64,000 nt of DNA from the NCBI GenBank assembly GCA_012931725.1, contig CM022945.1:156026442-156090441 (forward strand), given 5' to 3'. A program made the position numbers and the translations under genes. Shown here piece after piece: positions 1-11,525 of this stretch (position 1 is its first letter; the number at the start of each line of letters is the position of its first letter). Origin of the DNA: Litsea cubeba. Its lineage: Eukaryota > Streptophyta > Magnoliopsida > Laurales > Lauraceae. The notes under the pieces are model-generated. The model saw only the letters and a list, made by a program, of their open reading frames with translations. It was not told the origin of the DNA and did not search any database.

Positions 1-339
1 TCATTCGAACTCCTGCCTTCTTCTTCTCTCTCATTTTCCTTTTTCATTCCTTTCCATGGTTTGGAGTATCGTTGCAGAGCACTTTTCGTCGCCACCATGC
101 TATGACTTCCGATTCTGTCTATTTCATTTCTTCAAAGATGGAATCGGTTTTGAAATCTCTCTCTATCCAAATCTCTCTCTGTACAACTGATTTAAAAGAT
201 AGTAGTTTGCTTTTTTGCTTGTTTTCCTTTTCTCTTTTCTCGATTGGATCATAGTCATCAAGTGTTTTTGTTTTGGATTTCAATTTTTATTAGAATCTGA
301 TTTTTCGTATTCTGATTTTCGGTGTCGCCGAGCTCAGAT

Positions 340-481
340 AAATTTTCCAGAAATTCTGATAAACTGGACAAAAACTCAGACAAATTTGCCAAAACTCTAA
401 TAAATTTCTCTGAGTTTTAACAAATTTATTTGAGTTTCTGGCAAAACTCAGACAAATTTATCTGAGTTTTGAACAACTTTT
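340..481. repeat. CTCAGATAAATTT motif cluster, left
   Basis: Several direct and inverted copies of ACTCAGAYAAATTT and its complement AAATTTRTCTGAGT are packed together, so pairs of units form near-palindromes around AAATTT. The same motif recurs at 1030-1175, in the 407-bp tandem units to 2390, and at 24160-24440. Bases 1-339 before it show no gene or repeat that I can recognise. Confidence 0.6.
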
Positions 482-489
482 TTGAATGT

Positions 490-862
490 AAGCCTGTGTG
501 TCTGGGAAGAACTCTGTGCCTGGAAGCTCTGTGACATCTCCATCACTAGTGACTCTAACTGGGTAACTGAGCAGGTGGCCAGGCAAGTCGCGATCAAGGG
601 TCTCACTCACGTAAAGGTCCCAGTATTTGTCAGCTATCTTGTTCAACTTCTGGCTACACTCGATGCTCTTTGGCTGGATGAAGGAGTCATCAAGCATGCC
701 AAGGTGCCCATACCACAATGCCATCCGGAAACCATGGACCTGTCTGCCTAGTTGCTAGGTGATGTGGTTGGTATCCTCCCATGGCTATCTCTGAGTCCCT
801 CGCACCGTCCATTGACCTTTGATTGATGTTTGCTGACCCAATGATGATGTATTCATCATCAA
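490..862 (-). pseudogene. phospholipase D alpha fragment (C-terminal exon)
   Basis: Reading leftwards from 862, the translation gives VDDEYIIIGSANINQRSMDG, the second half of the plant PLD-alpha second HKD motif (GSANINQRS). It continues with DSEIAMG-YQP-HLATR and, after a frame change near 745-725, with FRMALW, HLGMLD, EIADKYWDLY-like, DLPGHLLSYP and VTELPGTEFFPDT. PLD-alpha normally hydrolyses phosphatidylcholine to phosphatidic acid, but this piece lacks everything upstream of VDDEY, including the HxK half of the motif. The exon starts right after a TGTTGCAG splice acceptor (863-865), so intron sequence came along and this was copied from genomic DNA rather than from mRNA. A small deletion after HLATR shifts the frame, and the last residues of the protein are replaced. 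It lies between two CTCAGATAAATTT clusters. Non-functional relic; identity quite sure. Confidence 0.8.
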
Positions 863-1029
863 CTGCAACAGTTGAAAGCAAGAGTGAAAATTCTTGTTTT
901 ATAGTAGCAACACTTCCATTCATTTGTTACACTATCAATTTTGGATCATTCACTTGACTGTCTTGAATCAAAATAATCTCTCCATTTCAACCATGACCTT
1001 CCTGTTGCCATCGATCCATCACATGGCCC

Positions 1030-1175
1030 GAACAAAGATAAATTTACAAAACTCTGATAAAGATAAATTTGCAAAACTCAGATAAATTATCTGAGTTTTG
1101 GCAAATTTATCTGAGTTTCTGGCAAAACTCAGACAAATTTATCTGAATTTCTGATAAAACTCAGACAAATTTATC
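1030..1175. repeat. CTCAGATAAATTT motif cluster, right
   Basis: About eight copies in both orientations of the ACTCAGAYAAATTT motif, making quasi-palindromes such as CTCAGACAAATTTATCTGAG. With the cluster at 340-481 it brackets the PLD-alpha fragment. It merges into the 407-bp tandem repeat, each unit of which starts with the same motif. Confidence 0.6.
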
Positions 1176-2353
1176 TGAGTTTGTGTCCAATTTGTGAGGT
1201 ATTTTTCTATGATATAACGGTGGAATCTTGACTTGGTCTCTTCATGAAAGTTGTAGCCCTAGATGTGTAGATGATTCTAGGATTTTGAATCACCCGATTT
1301 GGACTTCGGAAACTCAAGTTATGGCTCATTGAAGTTTACTGGTAAAAACAGGAATTTTGGATCGGTTTTTCCGGCCTTATTTTGAAGCAACGCTTGGAGG
1401 CCCAAACGAACTTGAATTTTTGCGAACCAGACCTTTCTGAAAAGCTTAAGACGTCCTCTAAAAACTTCATGAAGACCACTTTGTCGTTCTGAAACTCTAA
1501 CGCCATCCAAACCTCAATGGAATGAGAGAAGTTCATTTGACAAATTTATCTGAATTTCTGATAAAATTCAGACAAATTTATCTGAGTTTGTGTCCAACTT
1601 GTGAGGTATTTTTCTATGATATAACGGTGGAATCTTGACTTGGTCTCTTCATGAAAGTTGTAGCCCTAGATGTGTAGATGATTCTAGGATTTTGAATCAC
1701 CCAATTTGGACTTCGGAAACTCAAGTTATGGCTCATTGAAGTTTACTGGTAAAAACAGGAATTTTGGATCGGTTTTTCCGGCCTTATTTTGAAGCAACGC
1801 TTGGAGGCCCAAACGAACTTGAATTTTTGCGAACCAGACCTTTCTGAAAAGCTTAAGACGTCATCTAAAAACTTCATGAAGACCACTTTGTCGTTCTGAA
1901 ACTCTAACGCCATCCAAACCTCAATGGAATGAGAGAAGTTCATTTGACAAATTTATCTGAATTTCTGATAAAACTCAGACAAATTTATCTGAGTTTGTGT
2001 CCAACTTGTGAGGTATTTTTCTATGATATAACGGTGGAATTTTGACTTGGTCTCTTCATGAAAGTTGTAGCCCTAGATGTGTAGATGATTCTAGGATTTT
2101 GAATCACCCGATTTGGACTTCGGAAACTTAAGTTATGGCTCATTGAAGTTTACTGGTAAAAACAGGAATTTTGGATCGGTTTTTCCGGCCTTATTTTGAA
2201 GCAACGCTTGGAGGCCCAAACGAACTTGAATTTTTGCGAACCAGACCTTTCTGAAAAGCTTAAGACGTCCTCTAAAAACTTCATGAAGACCACTTTGTCG
2301 TTCTGAAACTCTAACGCCATCCAAACCTCAATGGAATGAGAGAAGTTCATTTG
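1127..2353. repeat. 407-bp unit tandemly repeated three times
   Basis: Three nearly identical units follow each other with a period of exactly 407 bp; for example CTATGATATAACGGTGG occurs near 1208, 1615 and 2022. Only single-base changes separate the copies. Each unit begins with the CTCAGATAAATTT-type motif and continues with text such as ATGAAAGTTGTAGCCCTAGA, of the kind often seen in plant LTR and satellite sequence. Short identical minus-strand reading frames in each copy follow from the repetition and have no recognisable product. I do not know the repeat family. Confidence 0.85.
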
Positions 2354-2542
2354 AATTATTGCTGAGCTTTGCCAAAACTCAGATAAATTGTCTGATTCTG
2401 CTTTTGCTGACGTGTATAAGGGTGTTTTTGTCTTTTTCAATGAGTTATTTTACAAAAGGACTGCCGTCAGTACGATAAAATGTTTTGGACCGTTTGCAAT
2501 AAAAATCACAGTTGAGGGACCTCCGCCCAAATGCCCCAAACT

Positions 2543-3688
2543 AAAAGTGGTGATACTGACCTTGTTTATCTTGTACTCTTTCATATCTGGCAGAAGGTAT
2601 TGCTTTCAACAAAATTTGATGCTGCATTTATTTATCTTGTCACATTTATAGTGCCTTGTTACTACATAGTGAATCAAAATTTGCCCCATGTCTCTGTGAA
2701 TTAGAATGCTGCATAAATGAATGTTACATGTTTCAAATTTTATACATCAGTGTCTATTTGTTGGGTGGTTTTCACTTGCAGAAGCCTCCTTTGGAGTTCT
2801 TTGGAATGATACAGGCAAGGCCTCTGCCCGCGACTTATTCATAACATTTGCACGTTATTATATTCTCTACTGCATACTTTGAATCACATTTAAGATTGAT
2901 TTGTTTCTAACTTTTTCTACTTTTTAAAACCCATCTGTGAAATCAAGTATTCAAGGATTTTTTTTTCAGTTATATTTTATTTATTATTTTGATCTGCTTG
3001 CAGGTGTTATAAGCATGAATTCCTGAAGGACTTCTTTCTGTCAATTGGCCAGCTTCAATTAGGTTTTTTAAAGCACACTCCTTGGTGTTCCCCCTCCCTC
3101 CTCTTAAGATCAATGGTTGTCCTTGGTCTTTCTAGTGTGCGTGAGTTTTAAGTGCCTCTATGAGTGTTGTGCATGAGTGTGCTTGTGCATGCGTGTATGA
3201 GTGCTTTCCTTAAGATCAATGATCTTTTCTAAATTCTGACCATTAGGACTAACACACCAACCTAATCCATACCATATATTAACCATTGGGATTGCTTGCT
3301 CTATGTACCATTTACAAAAGGGGTGTTCTTGCATATGAATTCGCTGCATTAAAAGTGAAAAATGATTTCAAGGTTATCAAATATTAATGCTCGCTTTTCT
3401 TTTAAATAAAACTAGCCATTCAAAAGATTAAAATAAAAAACTTTTTCCTCTTTTTACTTTTTTGGCGACAGGTTTCCCATATAATATTTTATGAGAAGTT
3501 TGCATGTCATTTTGTTTAGATTTTTGTTGTCATCATGTACAACAGATGGTTTCATAATTATAACCGTAGTATTTTTAATTTAAACAGGTTATAAGCCCTT
3601 TGTAGAGGCTTGCATTGATGCCGATGAGAAAGCGGAGGCACTCAAATACATTCCAAAGCTCGCCAATCCCCGTGAGAGAGCAGAGGTA
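2543..3688 (+). pseudogene. VPS16 (vacuoleless1, VCL1) C-terminal gene relic
   Basis: VPS16 is a core subunit of the HOPS/CORVET tethering complexes for vacuolar fusion. Four exon-like blocks match its C-terminal part in order: KSGDTDLVYLVLFHIWQK (2543-2596, followed by a GT donor), PPLEFFGMIQARPL (2782-2830, after a TTGCAG acceptor), CYKHEFLKDFFLSIGQLQ (3005-3058, after a TTGCAG acceptor), and GYKPFVEACIDADEKAEALK to PRERAE (about 3590-3688, after an AAACAG acceptor and before a GT donor). One G is missing after ARPL near 2832, shifting the frame before the expected RDLFIT. The long stretch normally found between GQLQ and GYKPF is absent, and no final exon follows. It is therefore internally deleted, truncated and non-functional. 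Introns are retained, so it comes from genomic DNA. Confidence 0.8.
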
Positions 3689-5007
3689 TTACAAAGATTT
3701 TGTTGTGGTAGAAGTTCAAAGATTTTGTTGCTTAAGTACTTGTTGAATGAGCCAAACCTCATATATATTGTTCTGATTGCACATGTCAAGTTGAGATTTG
3801 ATAATGGCCTTGAGATCTGAAATTTGCTGGAGTTTTGGGCTCCATGATTGAGATTCAGGGCTAGTGAGTAAACCCTGGCCCGTCCTTTGATGTTGTTGAT
3901 GCAACCAAAACAATCTAATCATGGAGACATTATGAGATGATAACCCTGTAGAATGTTTTCAAACATAATATATATAGCTATCTGTAATGCCATGTGCTCT
4001 GGACATTGCTGTGTTCTCATTCAACTGAGAGGACAGCAACTAAGAGGACATTAAAAGCTCACTTGATCATAATTATATGTACCCATTTGATTAACAACTA
4101 GCTATTTTAGTTGATTAGGTTTTTAAAGTTTCCTAGATAAAAATTAATCTACTGGGCCTGGGCTTGTTTTGGTAGAATCTCCCTACTTTCTTTACATCAT
4201 TAATGCTTAATCTTACATGTTTTAGATTCTTGATCACCTAAATTCCTTACCTTGACACTCCAGCAAGCATATTACTCATTTACATGGCATGGCATGCACT
4301 CAATTTAATCAAGTTTGACTTGTAAGAAGTGGGGACTGAGTAAGAATGGCATCGTAAAGACTACTTAACCCTTTTGCATGATTATTGACCCATAATCATT
4401 TCTTAAGTTTAAATGCTTCTAACCCTAATGATGAGTCAAGATACCTGTGGGGGGAAATTCGAAGTAGGATTTTGGATTGGGCTTTGGTGGAAGCACCTAC
4501 AATACCTATACTATCCAAATGAGATTTAAGCAAGGGTATTCTTCATCCTCAAGACTATTAAGCAATGGTTGTTTCCATGATCACCAAGGGGAAGGATGTT
4601 GATCACTAGATCAATATGGCAAAAAAATTGTTGAAGAAAAGCAGAAACGAGCGCTTGCATGACATTATGCTTAATCTACAACAAGACCAACCATCATCTG
4701 TACAAAATCACCCAACAAGTTGTCTTTCAATATCCTCTATTATGACTTGGTTCTCATATCATTTCTCTGGTCACATACGAATTTCATATCTCAAACTTGT
4801 TACTAAACCAAACACATCAGTAAACTTCACATTCATCATCAGTTCTCAAAATGCAGGCAATGTCACATGATTTTTGTTGATTAGCGTAACAATCAAAAGC
4901 GTATAACAACAACCCAAGCATAGTAAATGTTTTGCTTAATAAAAACAAACTACATGAGTTGCACAATAATAGGAAAATGAACAATGTTTGATGACATATA
5001 TAGAAAC
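3689..5007. other. AT-rich stretch, no gene recognised
   Basis: Low-complexity plant intergenic sequence without a long conserved reading frame. A short open frame around 4616-4870 has no recognisable domain. No terminal repeats were found. Confidence 0.4.
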
Positions 5008-8000
5008 TTAAATTTCAAAAGGTTTGAGAACATGGAATAACCTCGGTCGAAGAGCCTGGAAGAAATATTCAGTTGCATTTGGGGGTATAGTGTGTGACAA
5101 TTCATATGGTTCTGTACCTGCAAATCCACTAGAAAGAAATTCACAGAAACTTATTTAAATTGGAAAATAAATGCCACTTCTAAAATGAAAAACAAATAAA
5201 TTGTCACATGGAAGGTAAATATGAAAACCACTGTTAGGACCATTTTGGATTGACCATTAATACAGAATCCATTAACAACAAATTAAAACTTATCGATATC
5301 AAAGGTATAATTTTTGAATAAAAGAAGTTCAATAGATTTTCTCATATCTTAAGAGGGAAACAAGAAGACGAATAGCTTCCCTAATATGATAAAATCAGAC
5401 TGGAAGTAGATAATTGATCAATTTTAACACCTTTATGCTCGTACTTCAGTTTTCAATGCATTTTGTTTGCAATGACTTTCTAGTCAGGTAATGATTCACA
5501 AATAAAACAAAGGTTACCTCAAGAAACTGCAAGGCATTGATTTTGTGTGGAATCCCTAAAAATAATAATAATAATAAAGGCTAAGAGTTAGCCAAAGAAC
5601 CCAAAGAGTAAAAAAGAAGAAAAAGAAAAGTTATGAAAGAGGACTAATGAATTTATACAGGATACTGCATGCCCTGTATTAGGCTAATGTAAATCACTGT
5701 GGCAAATGTTTCTTAAGATTATGAACAGTTCACAACGTAATTAATGCTTGTATCAGATTCCATCAATCATCTTGAGTTATGCTATATATATATATATATA
5801 TATATATATGAATGGCACATACTAAGTGAAATCTAACAGAAACATGGTTCTCTCATGAATTTATCCCGTGCATTACAAAGAAGAAAACTCTCTCTGCTTG
5901 GACAATCTGAAAAACCCAACCTCTGATCAACAAATTACAGTATAAAAGAATGTATACAAATGACGGGATTAAAGAAGAAGGGATATTAAATCTGATGCAT
6001 TGGATCAACAGCTTATATGATCTTTGTCCAGCAATTCAAGCAGAATGGGACCCACCCATTGGATGGTCCAGATCATGGAACATCAGTCCATATGCCCATT
6101 TGAAATGTGTTTCAATAACTTAGTGAAGAATCACACTGTAATTACATCTTCCTGCTCAATTTACTACTAGTCTCAAACCTTTATGCTTGTAGTTGTTCAT
6201 GTGAAATTCATTAATGTGTGCTAGCACATTGCATTTGAATATGGAATCATGTGTTTGATTCCCAACTCCTAGGAAAAAAAGAAAGAAATAAAGAAGAGAA
6301 GACCCACTGATTTATTCACTACTTAGTTGCTTGAATATCTACATATATCATTTTAACATAAATATTAATCATCCATCCGATGTTTGCGAACAGATACAAC
6401 ATTAGAAATGATAATGACAATTTACCTGCTACTGCTAACGCTTTGAAAAGGTAGTAAGATACCTGAGGGATCGACCACCTTTAAACAAGTTTTATCTATC
6501 TTGATATCAACATCGTCTTCAAAGCCCTGTTCCAATTATATTTGGGGTTAGATTACATGAATTCTATATCACAACTTCTAGTTAATTTTGGACCAAATCC
6601 TTGAATAAGTTGAACTCAACCTATATAGAGAAACTTATTTTCACTGGTGTCATTGTTGGTTTATACCTTTGCTATGGAGCTTGACAAACCATGCAAGGGG
6701 TGTGCTGCTTCAAATTATTCAAACAACGATGCCTCGGTAGGATTTTCAATAGTACTAACATGTACCTGGAGTTTCATCGTCGTCCAGGAGCCTTTAATCT
6801 GAAGGTATAGGAAAACTTGAAGGGTAACAAAATCTATGAAGCACACAAACTAACAACCATGAAACTCCAAGTGGTCCACCGCATCAGAGACCCAAAATAT
6901 GCATGTCATGGCCTATGAATTATAATTAATTGATATTAATTTACTAACCATCCTATTTCCATTGCCGATAGTGAACCACAAGATGCAGTCCATTTGCAAG
7001 CCATCAATTGGACAGCCAGGATCATCTGGCAGTGGATTATATCAAGGGTTGTCACGTGATGGGGTCCACCAGAGGATCCAATTAATTACCAAGGCTTAAA
7101 AAATCAGACCCTGGGACCCGACTCAGCCATGGCTGAGTCCGAGTCGACAGTTCCAACAAATGATAAAGAAAAACTTTTCACGAATGCATATCAGACAGCT
7201 TGAAGACAAGACCAAAATATATATTTTCTCTGTCATTTTTCTTGATGCACAAGGTGAAAAATGTACCGAGGACTTCCATAATGTCCGGTTCCATGTGAAA
7301 TATGCCACTGAACACAAGCTAATTTTAATGAAGCATCAAAACATGGACATAAGTACAGTAAATAAATAAACATAGTAGAATGAGGAAAAAGCTCTCATAC
7401 AAGCAACTCCACCAAAAGATGGAGCATTTAAAGACAATCAGTCTTTTTTTCCACTACAGCCATCAGAGGCTAAACCTGAGAGACAACCTGAATGGACAGG
7501 GATTCGAGAATGCAACAATATCACAATTTGAGATAACACTTTGGGGAGAAAGATTTGATGGTAAATCAGCTATTCTTGAAACCTGCTAACATTTTGCCCA
7601 ACCATTGGCAATATAAAAAGACTTTGGGGAAGTTGGGCAATAATAAAAAAATAAAAAAAAATAAAAAAAAAATAAAAAAAAAAAAAAAACCATTTCAGAA
7701 TACAGGAATCAGTTGAAAAAAGAAAATTTGTGCAATGAAAAGCGAATAATAACGTTCACAAAGCAAAACCCATTACAGAATCAATGATAATAAGCTAAAA
7801 CCCATACTAACCATCCCACAAACAAAATAAAAATAGTTAAAAAAATTCTCATATGCATCACCCCCTTGGGTAATGAGAGAGGGGAACCATTTCTGAAATG
7901 AAGAGGAGACAAAGATAACAGAGCTTCTAAAACTTTAAAAATCACCCATTTCAGAATACAAGAATTGGTTAAAAAAATAAGTTTTAAGGGACCAACTATA

Positions 8001-10330
8001 CAAAAGGAGAAAATCTATGCAATTAAAAGAGAAGAATGAAGCTCACAAGCAGGACCCATCATAGAATCAATGACAATAAGCCAAAACCCACAGTACCCAT
8101 CTCATAAAAAAGTAAGAAGTAGGCAAAGAAACAGCTACAAATGCATAACCCATTTGAGAGAGTGAGAGAGACAGAAGACCCATTTCAGAAAATGAATAGA
8201 AAATCAGCTACAATCGTTTATAGTATCTTGAAAGAAACTCAAGATGGTAATGCGGTTATAATTTATATGGATGTAAACTACATACATGAAAGCATAGCCC
8301 ATTCAATACAACAATTCTCAACTCCTTTTCAAGCAAAATACTCATGGTGTTCCAAAATAAATACCCTTTTGAAATGCAAAATACTTCAGCAGGATTTTTA
8401 ATGGTACTAACATTTACAAGTATAGCTAGATAGAGTATAACAACACCTTTAGAGAATAAAAATAAAATAAGAAACTCATCAAATTACAGTATAGCTAGAT
8501 AGAGTATAACAAAGAATTATATAACGATGAAAATACATACCCAATTTTGGAGATTTTTCACGCACTAACTCCTCAAAAACTAGTTGATCAACCTGAAGAA
8601 AGAAAAAAGTCTAAAATAAGAAGTCTTAACTTTCTATAGTTCAATGTACAAAATTCAGGAAATCGTTTCAGGTGTTGAGTGCAGGTTGGAGAGAGGACAT
8701 TGAAGTTGCATGTGAAAATGCACTTTCGAGATACAACAGAAAGGCCTATAACCAGATCCTGAAGAATGCAAGGCCAAATGGGTGGTTAGATTGACATGTA
8801 TATATTCCAAATCATGAGCTATTTGAATCTATCTGCATCTTCTAAACTTTCTTATTCCACTTTGCATTGGCCAACATGAAAATTGGTAGTCAGATTGGGT
8901 GAGATATTACTTCATCAGTAGTGATTTGGGCAGAAAGTAAAAAGAAGGCATCAGCCTATTGTTAACATTTTGATTTCTATGATGTCCCAAAAGCAAAGGA
9001 GATTCCAAAGGAGAATGGATGATCATGTAGAAATTTTCAAAATGAATGAAATTCATGGTACGTCCAAGCATGAAAAACTGAAATAGATCTAATAAATCAA
9101 GTAGTTATTAACGCTAACAAAGAAACAACTGAAATAAATCTAAACCCAAAAAGCAAATCAAATCCATCCCCCAACTGAAATAGAACAACACATAAACATC
9201 TAAAAATAAGAAACGATTCAATATAACCCCCAAAAGCACCAAATAGATCCTCTCACAAACTCATCCAAAAAACTCAAAACATCCCAACACACTCAATAAG
9301 ACCTAAATAATACCCATCAATCAGAACAAACCCACCAATTTGGACACCTTAAACCCACAAATTATCTGAAACCAACATTTTGAGGCCTGAGGATTTACTT
9401 GGCCGGGCTTGGGCTTACATATGTGCCTGATGCACAGCGTTATTAGTGACTATTCAGAAAAAAATGGGGTTAAAAGTTGTTGAAAGAAGTGAATGCTATC
9501 TAAAGCGATGAGAATTACCTGAGGAAGCCGCAGGTTTGTTAGTGGTTTTGACAGTTCGATACATCTGCAAAAAGAGAAGCAAGGCCGAGTAAAGGGAAAA
9601 AAGAAGGCAGATGAGTAGACTCTATTACAGTGTACTAATATAGACTTCATTTTTTTTCCCCAAAGACGAGATTTAAAAAATTGACAAAAAAAAGAAAGCC
9701 ATTCAAAAACAATTGCGCCTACTGTTTCCTTTTTGGGGTTTTCTTGTTTTTCAATAACGACAAGGCCTGTAGTTTGGTGAGGTTAGTAATGTGTTATATT
9801 ATTGTCCAAAAAATCACTCAGCCATTCATTCACCAATCCGCCAGTCAGTCATTCACTGTTGTCATCAGCTAAGTTCTCTAGGATGGGAGTTTTTATTGAG
9901 AGAGGAGATGGAAGAAAAAATTGTAACATGATATTAAGCACCTTATTGGTGATTTGGGTTGGATTTGTTTTTTCTTGTATGTATTGTCCCTTGATCTATG
10001 TTCAAAGATCCTAACTTTCTGGGACTTGGGTTCTAAAGTTCTCATCCTAAAGTTCAGGCAACGCTTTGTAAGTCTTGGGTTCTAATATTCTATTTCCAAA
10101 GTACAGGCCCTTTTTTCTTCTCAAAGAAACTAGGTCTTAGAGGATTTGGGAATCAAGAAAACAAAACAAAGCATACAGATCTATAGAACATAGGATTCAA
10201 TCTGTTTAGATTGAGGAGATGAAAGCAATACCAGTTTCAATTGGAGGATGCTGACTCGATTCTGCACTTTGGTGAGGGCTTGTACGGCCGCGTCATTGTT
10301 GCGCATCATCGCATCGTTGTAATCTCCCAT
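5008..10330 (-). CDS. unidentified multi-exon gene
   Basis: At least six exon-like blocks with proper acceptor and donor sites lie in order on the minus strand. Exon 1, 10330-10232, starts MGDYNDAMMRNN and ends VSILQLKL. Exon 2, 9564-9519, reads MYRTVKTTNKPAASS. A further exon, 8592-8541, reads VDQLVFEELVREKSPKL. Then come 6798-6766 (IKGSWTTMKLQ), 6526-6463 (FEDDVDIKIDKTCLKVVDP) and the last exon 5117-5008, starting TEPYELSHTIPPNATEYFF and ending HVLKPFEI then TAA. Blocks 1-2 and the last three join in phase. The phases around 8541-8592 require at least one more short exon on each side, which I could not place. The protein would be about 140 residues or more, hydrophilic, with no membrane segment. 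I do not recognise the family. The frames, splice sites and phase agreement argue for a real gene. A GAA-type microsatellite lies in its 5' leader at about 10335-10371. Confidence 0.6.
5783..5809. repeat. (TA)n microsatellite
   Basis: A run of about 13 TA dinucleotides inside the largest 3' intron of the unidentified minus-strand gene. A-rich tracts occur likewise at 7645-7690. Confidence 0.9.
7690..8200. repeat. old ~255-bp tandem duplication in an intron
   Basis: The segment beginning CCATTTCAGAATACAGG near 7690 (with GCAATGAAAAG, CCCATTACAGAATCAATGA, AATAAGC-AAAACCCA) is repeated in diverged form from about 7945, and the start of a third copy (CCCATTTCAGAAAATG) is seen near 8177. Purely repetitive; no coding potential recognised. 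Confidence 0.55.
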
Positions 10331-10668
10331 CTTTCCTCTTCTTCTTCTTCTTCTTCTTCTTCTACTTGTTGGAAGATCTTCTCAAGGATATGTATGTATA
10401 GATCTTGCTCCTCCTCCTTCATCTCTCTCCTCTTCTATTCTTCTTCTCCTTCTCCTCCGTCGCGCTCGGTCGAATCGAGAGAGCAGAAGAATCGCAGACA
10501 GTGATGTTGGTTGAGCAAGAAGGGTTTTCGTTTGTGGGAAATTTTCAAAGCGCATGACATGTCGTTCGAAGAGGGAAGGGTAAATGTGTCGAAAATCAAC
10601 GTACGAACACCAAAATGGGCATAATAAGAACACTTTTTTTTTCTAAAAATCCCTTATTGTTATTATTA

Positions 10669-10700
10669 GAGAATTTTACCTGAAAAAGGACCCTAGTTGG
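10669..10700 (+). repeat. MULE left terminal inverted repeat
   Basis: Starts GAGAATTTTACCTGAAAAAG immediately after the target duplication and pairs with the complement of 20724-20755. Matches are nearly complete for ~25 bp, then fade. Confidence 0.85.
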
Positions 10701-10791
10701 TCACTCACCGGAAGAGGTACCCATAGATAATATGTAACGGAATGGGTCTTCCCGCCAGAAAATATATTTTTTTTGTTTATTTTCTACAAGC

Positions 10792-10803
10792 GACGACGTC
10801 GTC
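10792..10803. promoter_or_regulatory. left subterminal palindrome GACGACGTCGTC
   Basis: A perfect 12-bp palindrome 123 bp inside the left end of the MULE; a near copy (CGACGTCGTCGC) follows near 10827. The same palindrome lies 124 bp inside the right end and in twelve copies in the centre. Its symmetric placement suggests a protein-binding site, such as for the transposase; this is inference. Confidence 0.5.
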
Positions 10804-11525
10804 ACTTATAATAGTGGGTTAGTATCGACGTCGTCGCTTATGTTCTATATATATATACATATCCCGTCACAGCTTCGTTTTCGTGGGATCCTTTTTAGCT
10901 GCCGACGAATAGAGACGATGTAGGCGTCTTCCCCAACGGGTGGGCTTCTTTATGGAGGTTGTTGAACTCCATTAAGAGGTAGGTATATCGCTATTTATGT
11001 GTTCTTTCATGCATTAGCTACCAAAGATTCTGTGTTTCATGTTTACCCTTTTCAGAAAAGTTCATTAGGGCATTTGATATACATTTTTTTGAGAAAAGTA
11101 CATTAAGGCTTTTGAGAAAGGTAACAACTCTGGCTGTTCTAAGGTTGTTTATTGTCACAACCCCTAGTTGAGAGCATATGAAGATTGTGAATCTACGTAT
11201 TTGCACGTTAGGGTTAAACCCTTATAAGTAATATGAAGATGGGTACTCAAATACGTGCAGAAATCTTGGTGAATATGTCTTGTATAAAGTGGGAGCAAAC
11301 ACCCATAAATGATTTCATTTTCACTCCTCATCTGTCAGTAACCCTAGGAAAAAACAGTGTTAGGGGAGTTAACTTCTCTTGTGATTTTTTTCCTTGTAAA
11401 TAGAAATAGAAATGGACAGTTTGACCCATACAATCATCTCTCTATTAGCATTATGTGAAAGGTGACCCTTGGACTACATTTGCTAATACCACCAAATTAA
11501 TATATGCTTTATTTGCGTCGGCAGA

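Noticed and set aside
1319..2440. Three nearly identical minus-strand frames of 63-96 codons
   Set aside because: Explained by the 407-bp triplication; no domain, and no upstream gene structure.
8690..8795. Short plus-strand frame reading WREDIEVACENALSRYNRKA
   Set aside because: Open in two frames, isolated, without flanking exons that fit; cannot be supported as a gene.
5008..10330. Possible U1-70K gene, because exon 1 (MGD, AAVQA, KVQNR, LQLKL) recalls the start of that protein
   Set aside because: The following exons contain neither the expected GQSHPTGL-like text nor an RRM domain, so the likeness is limited to exon 1.
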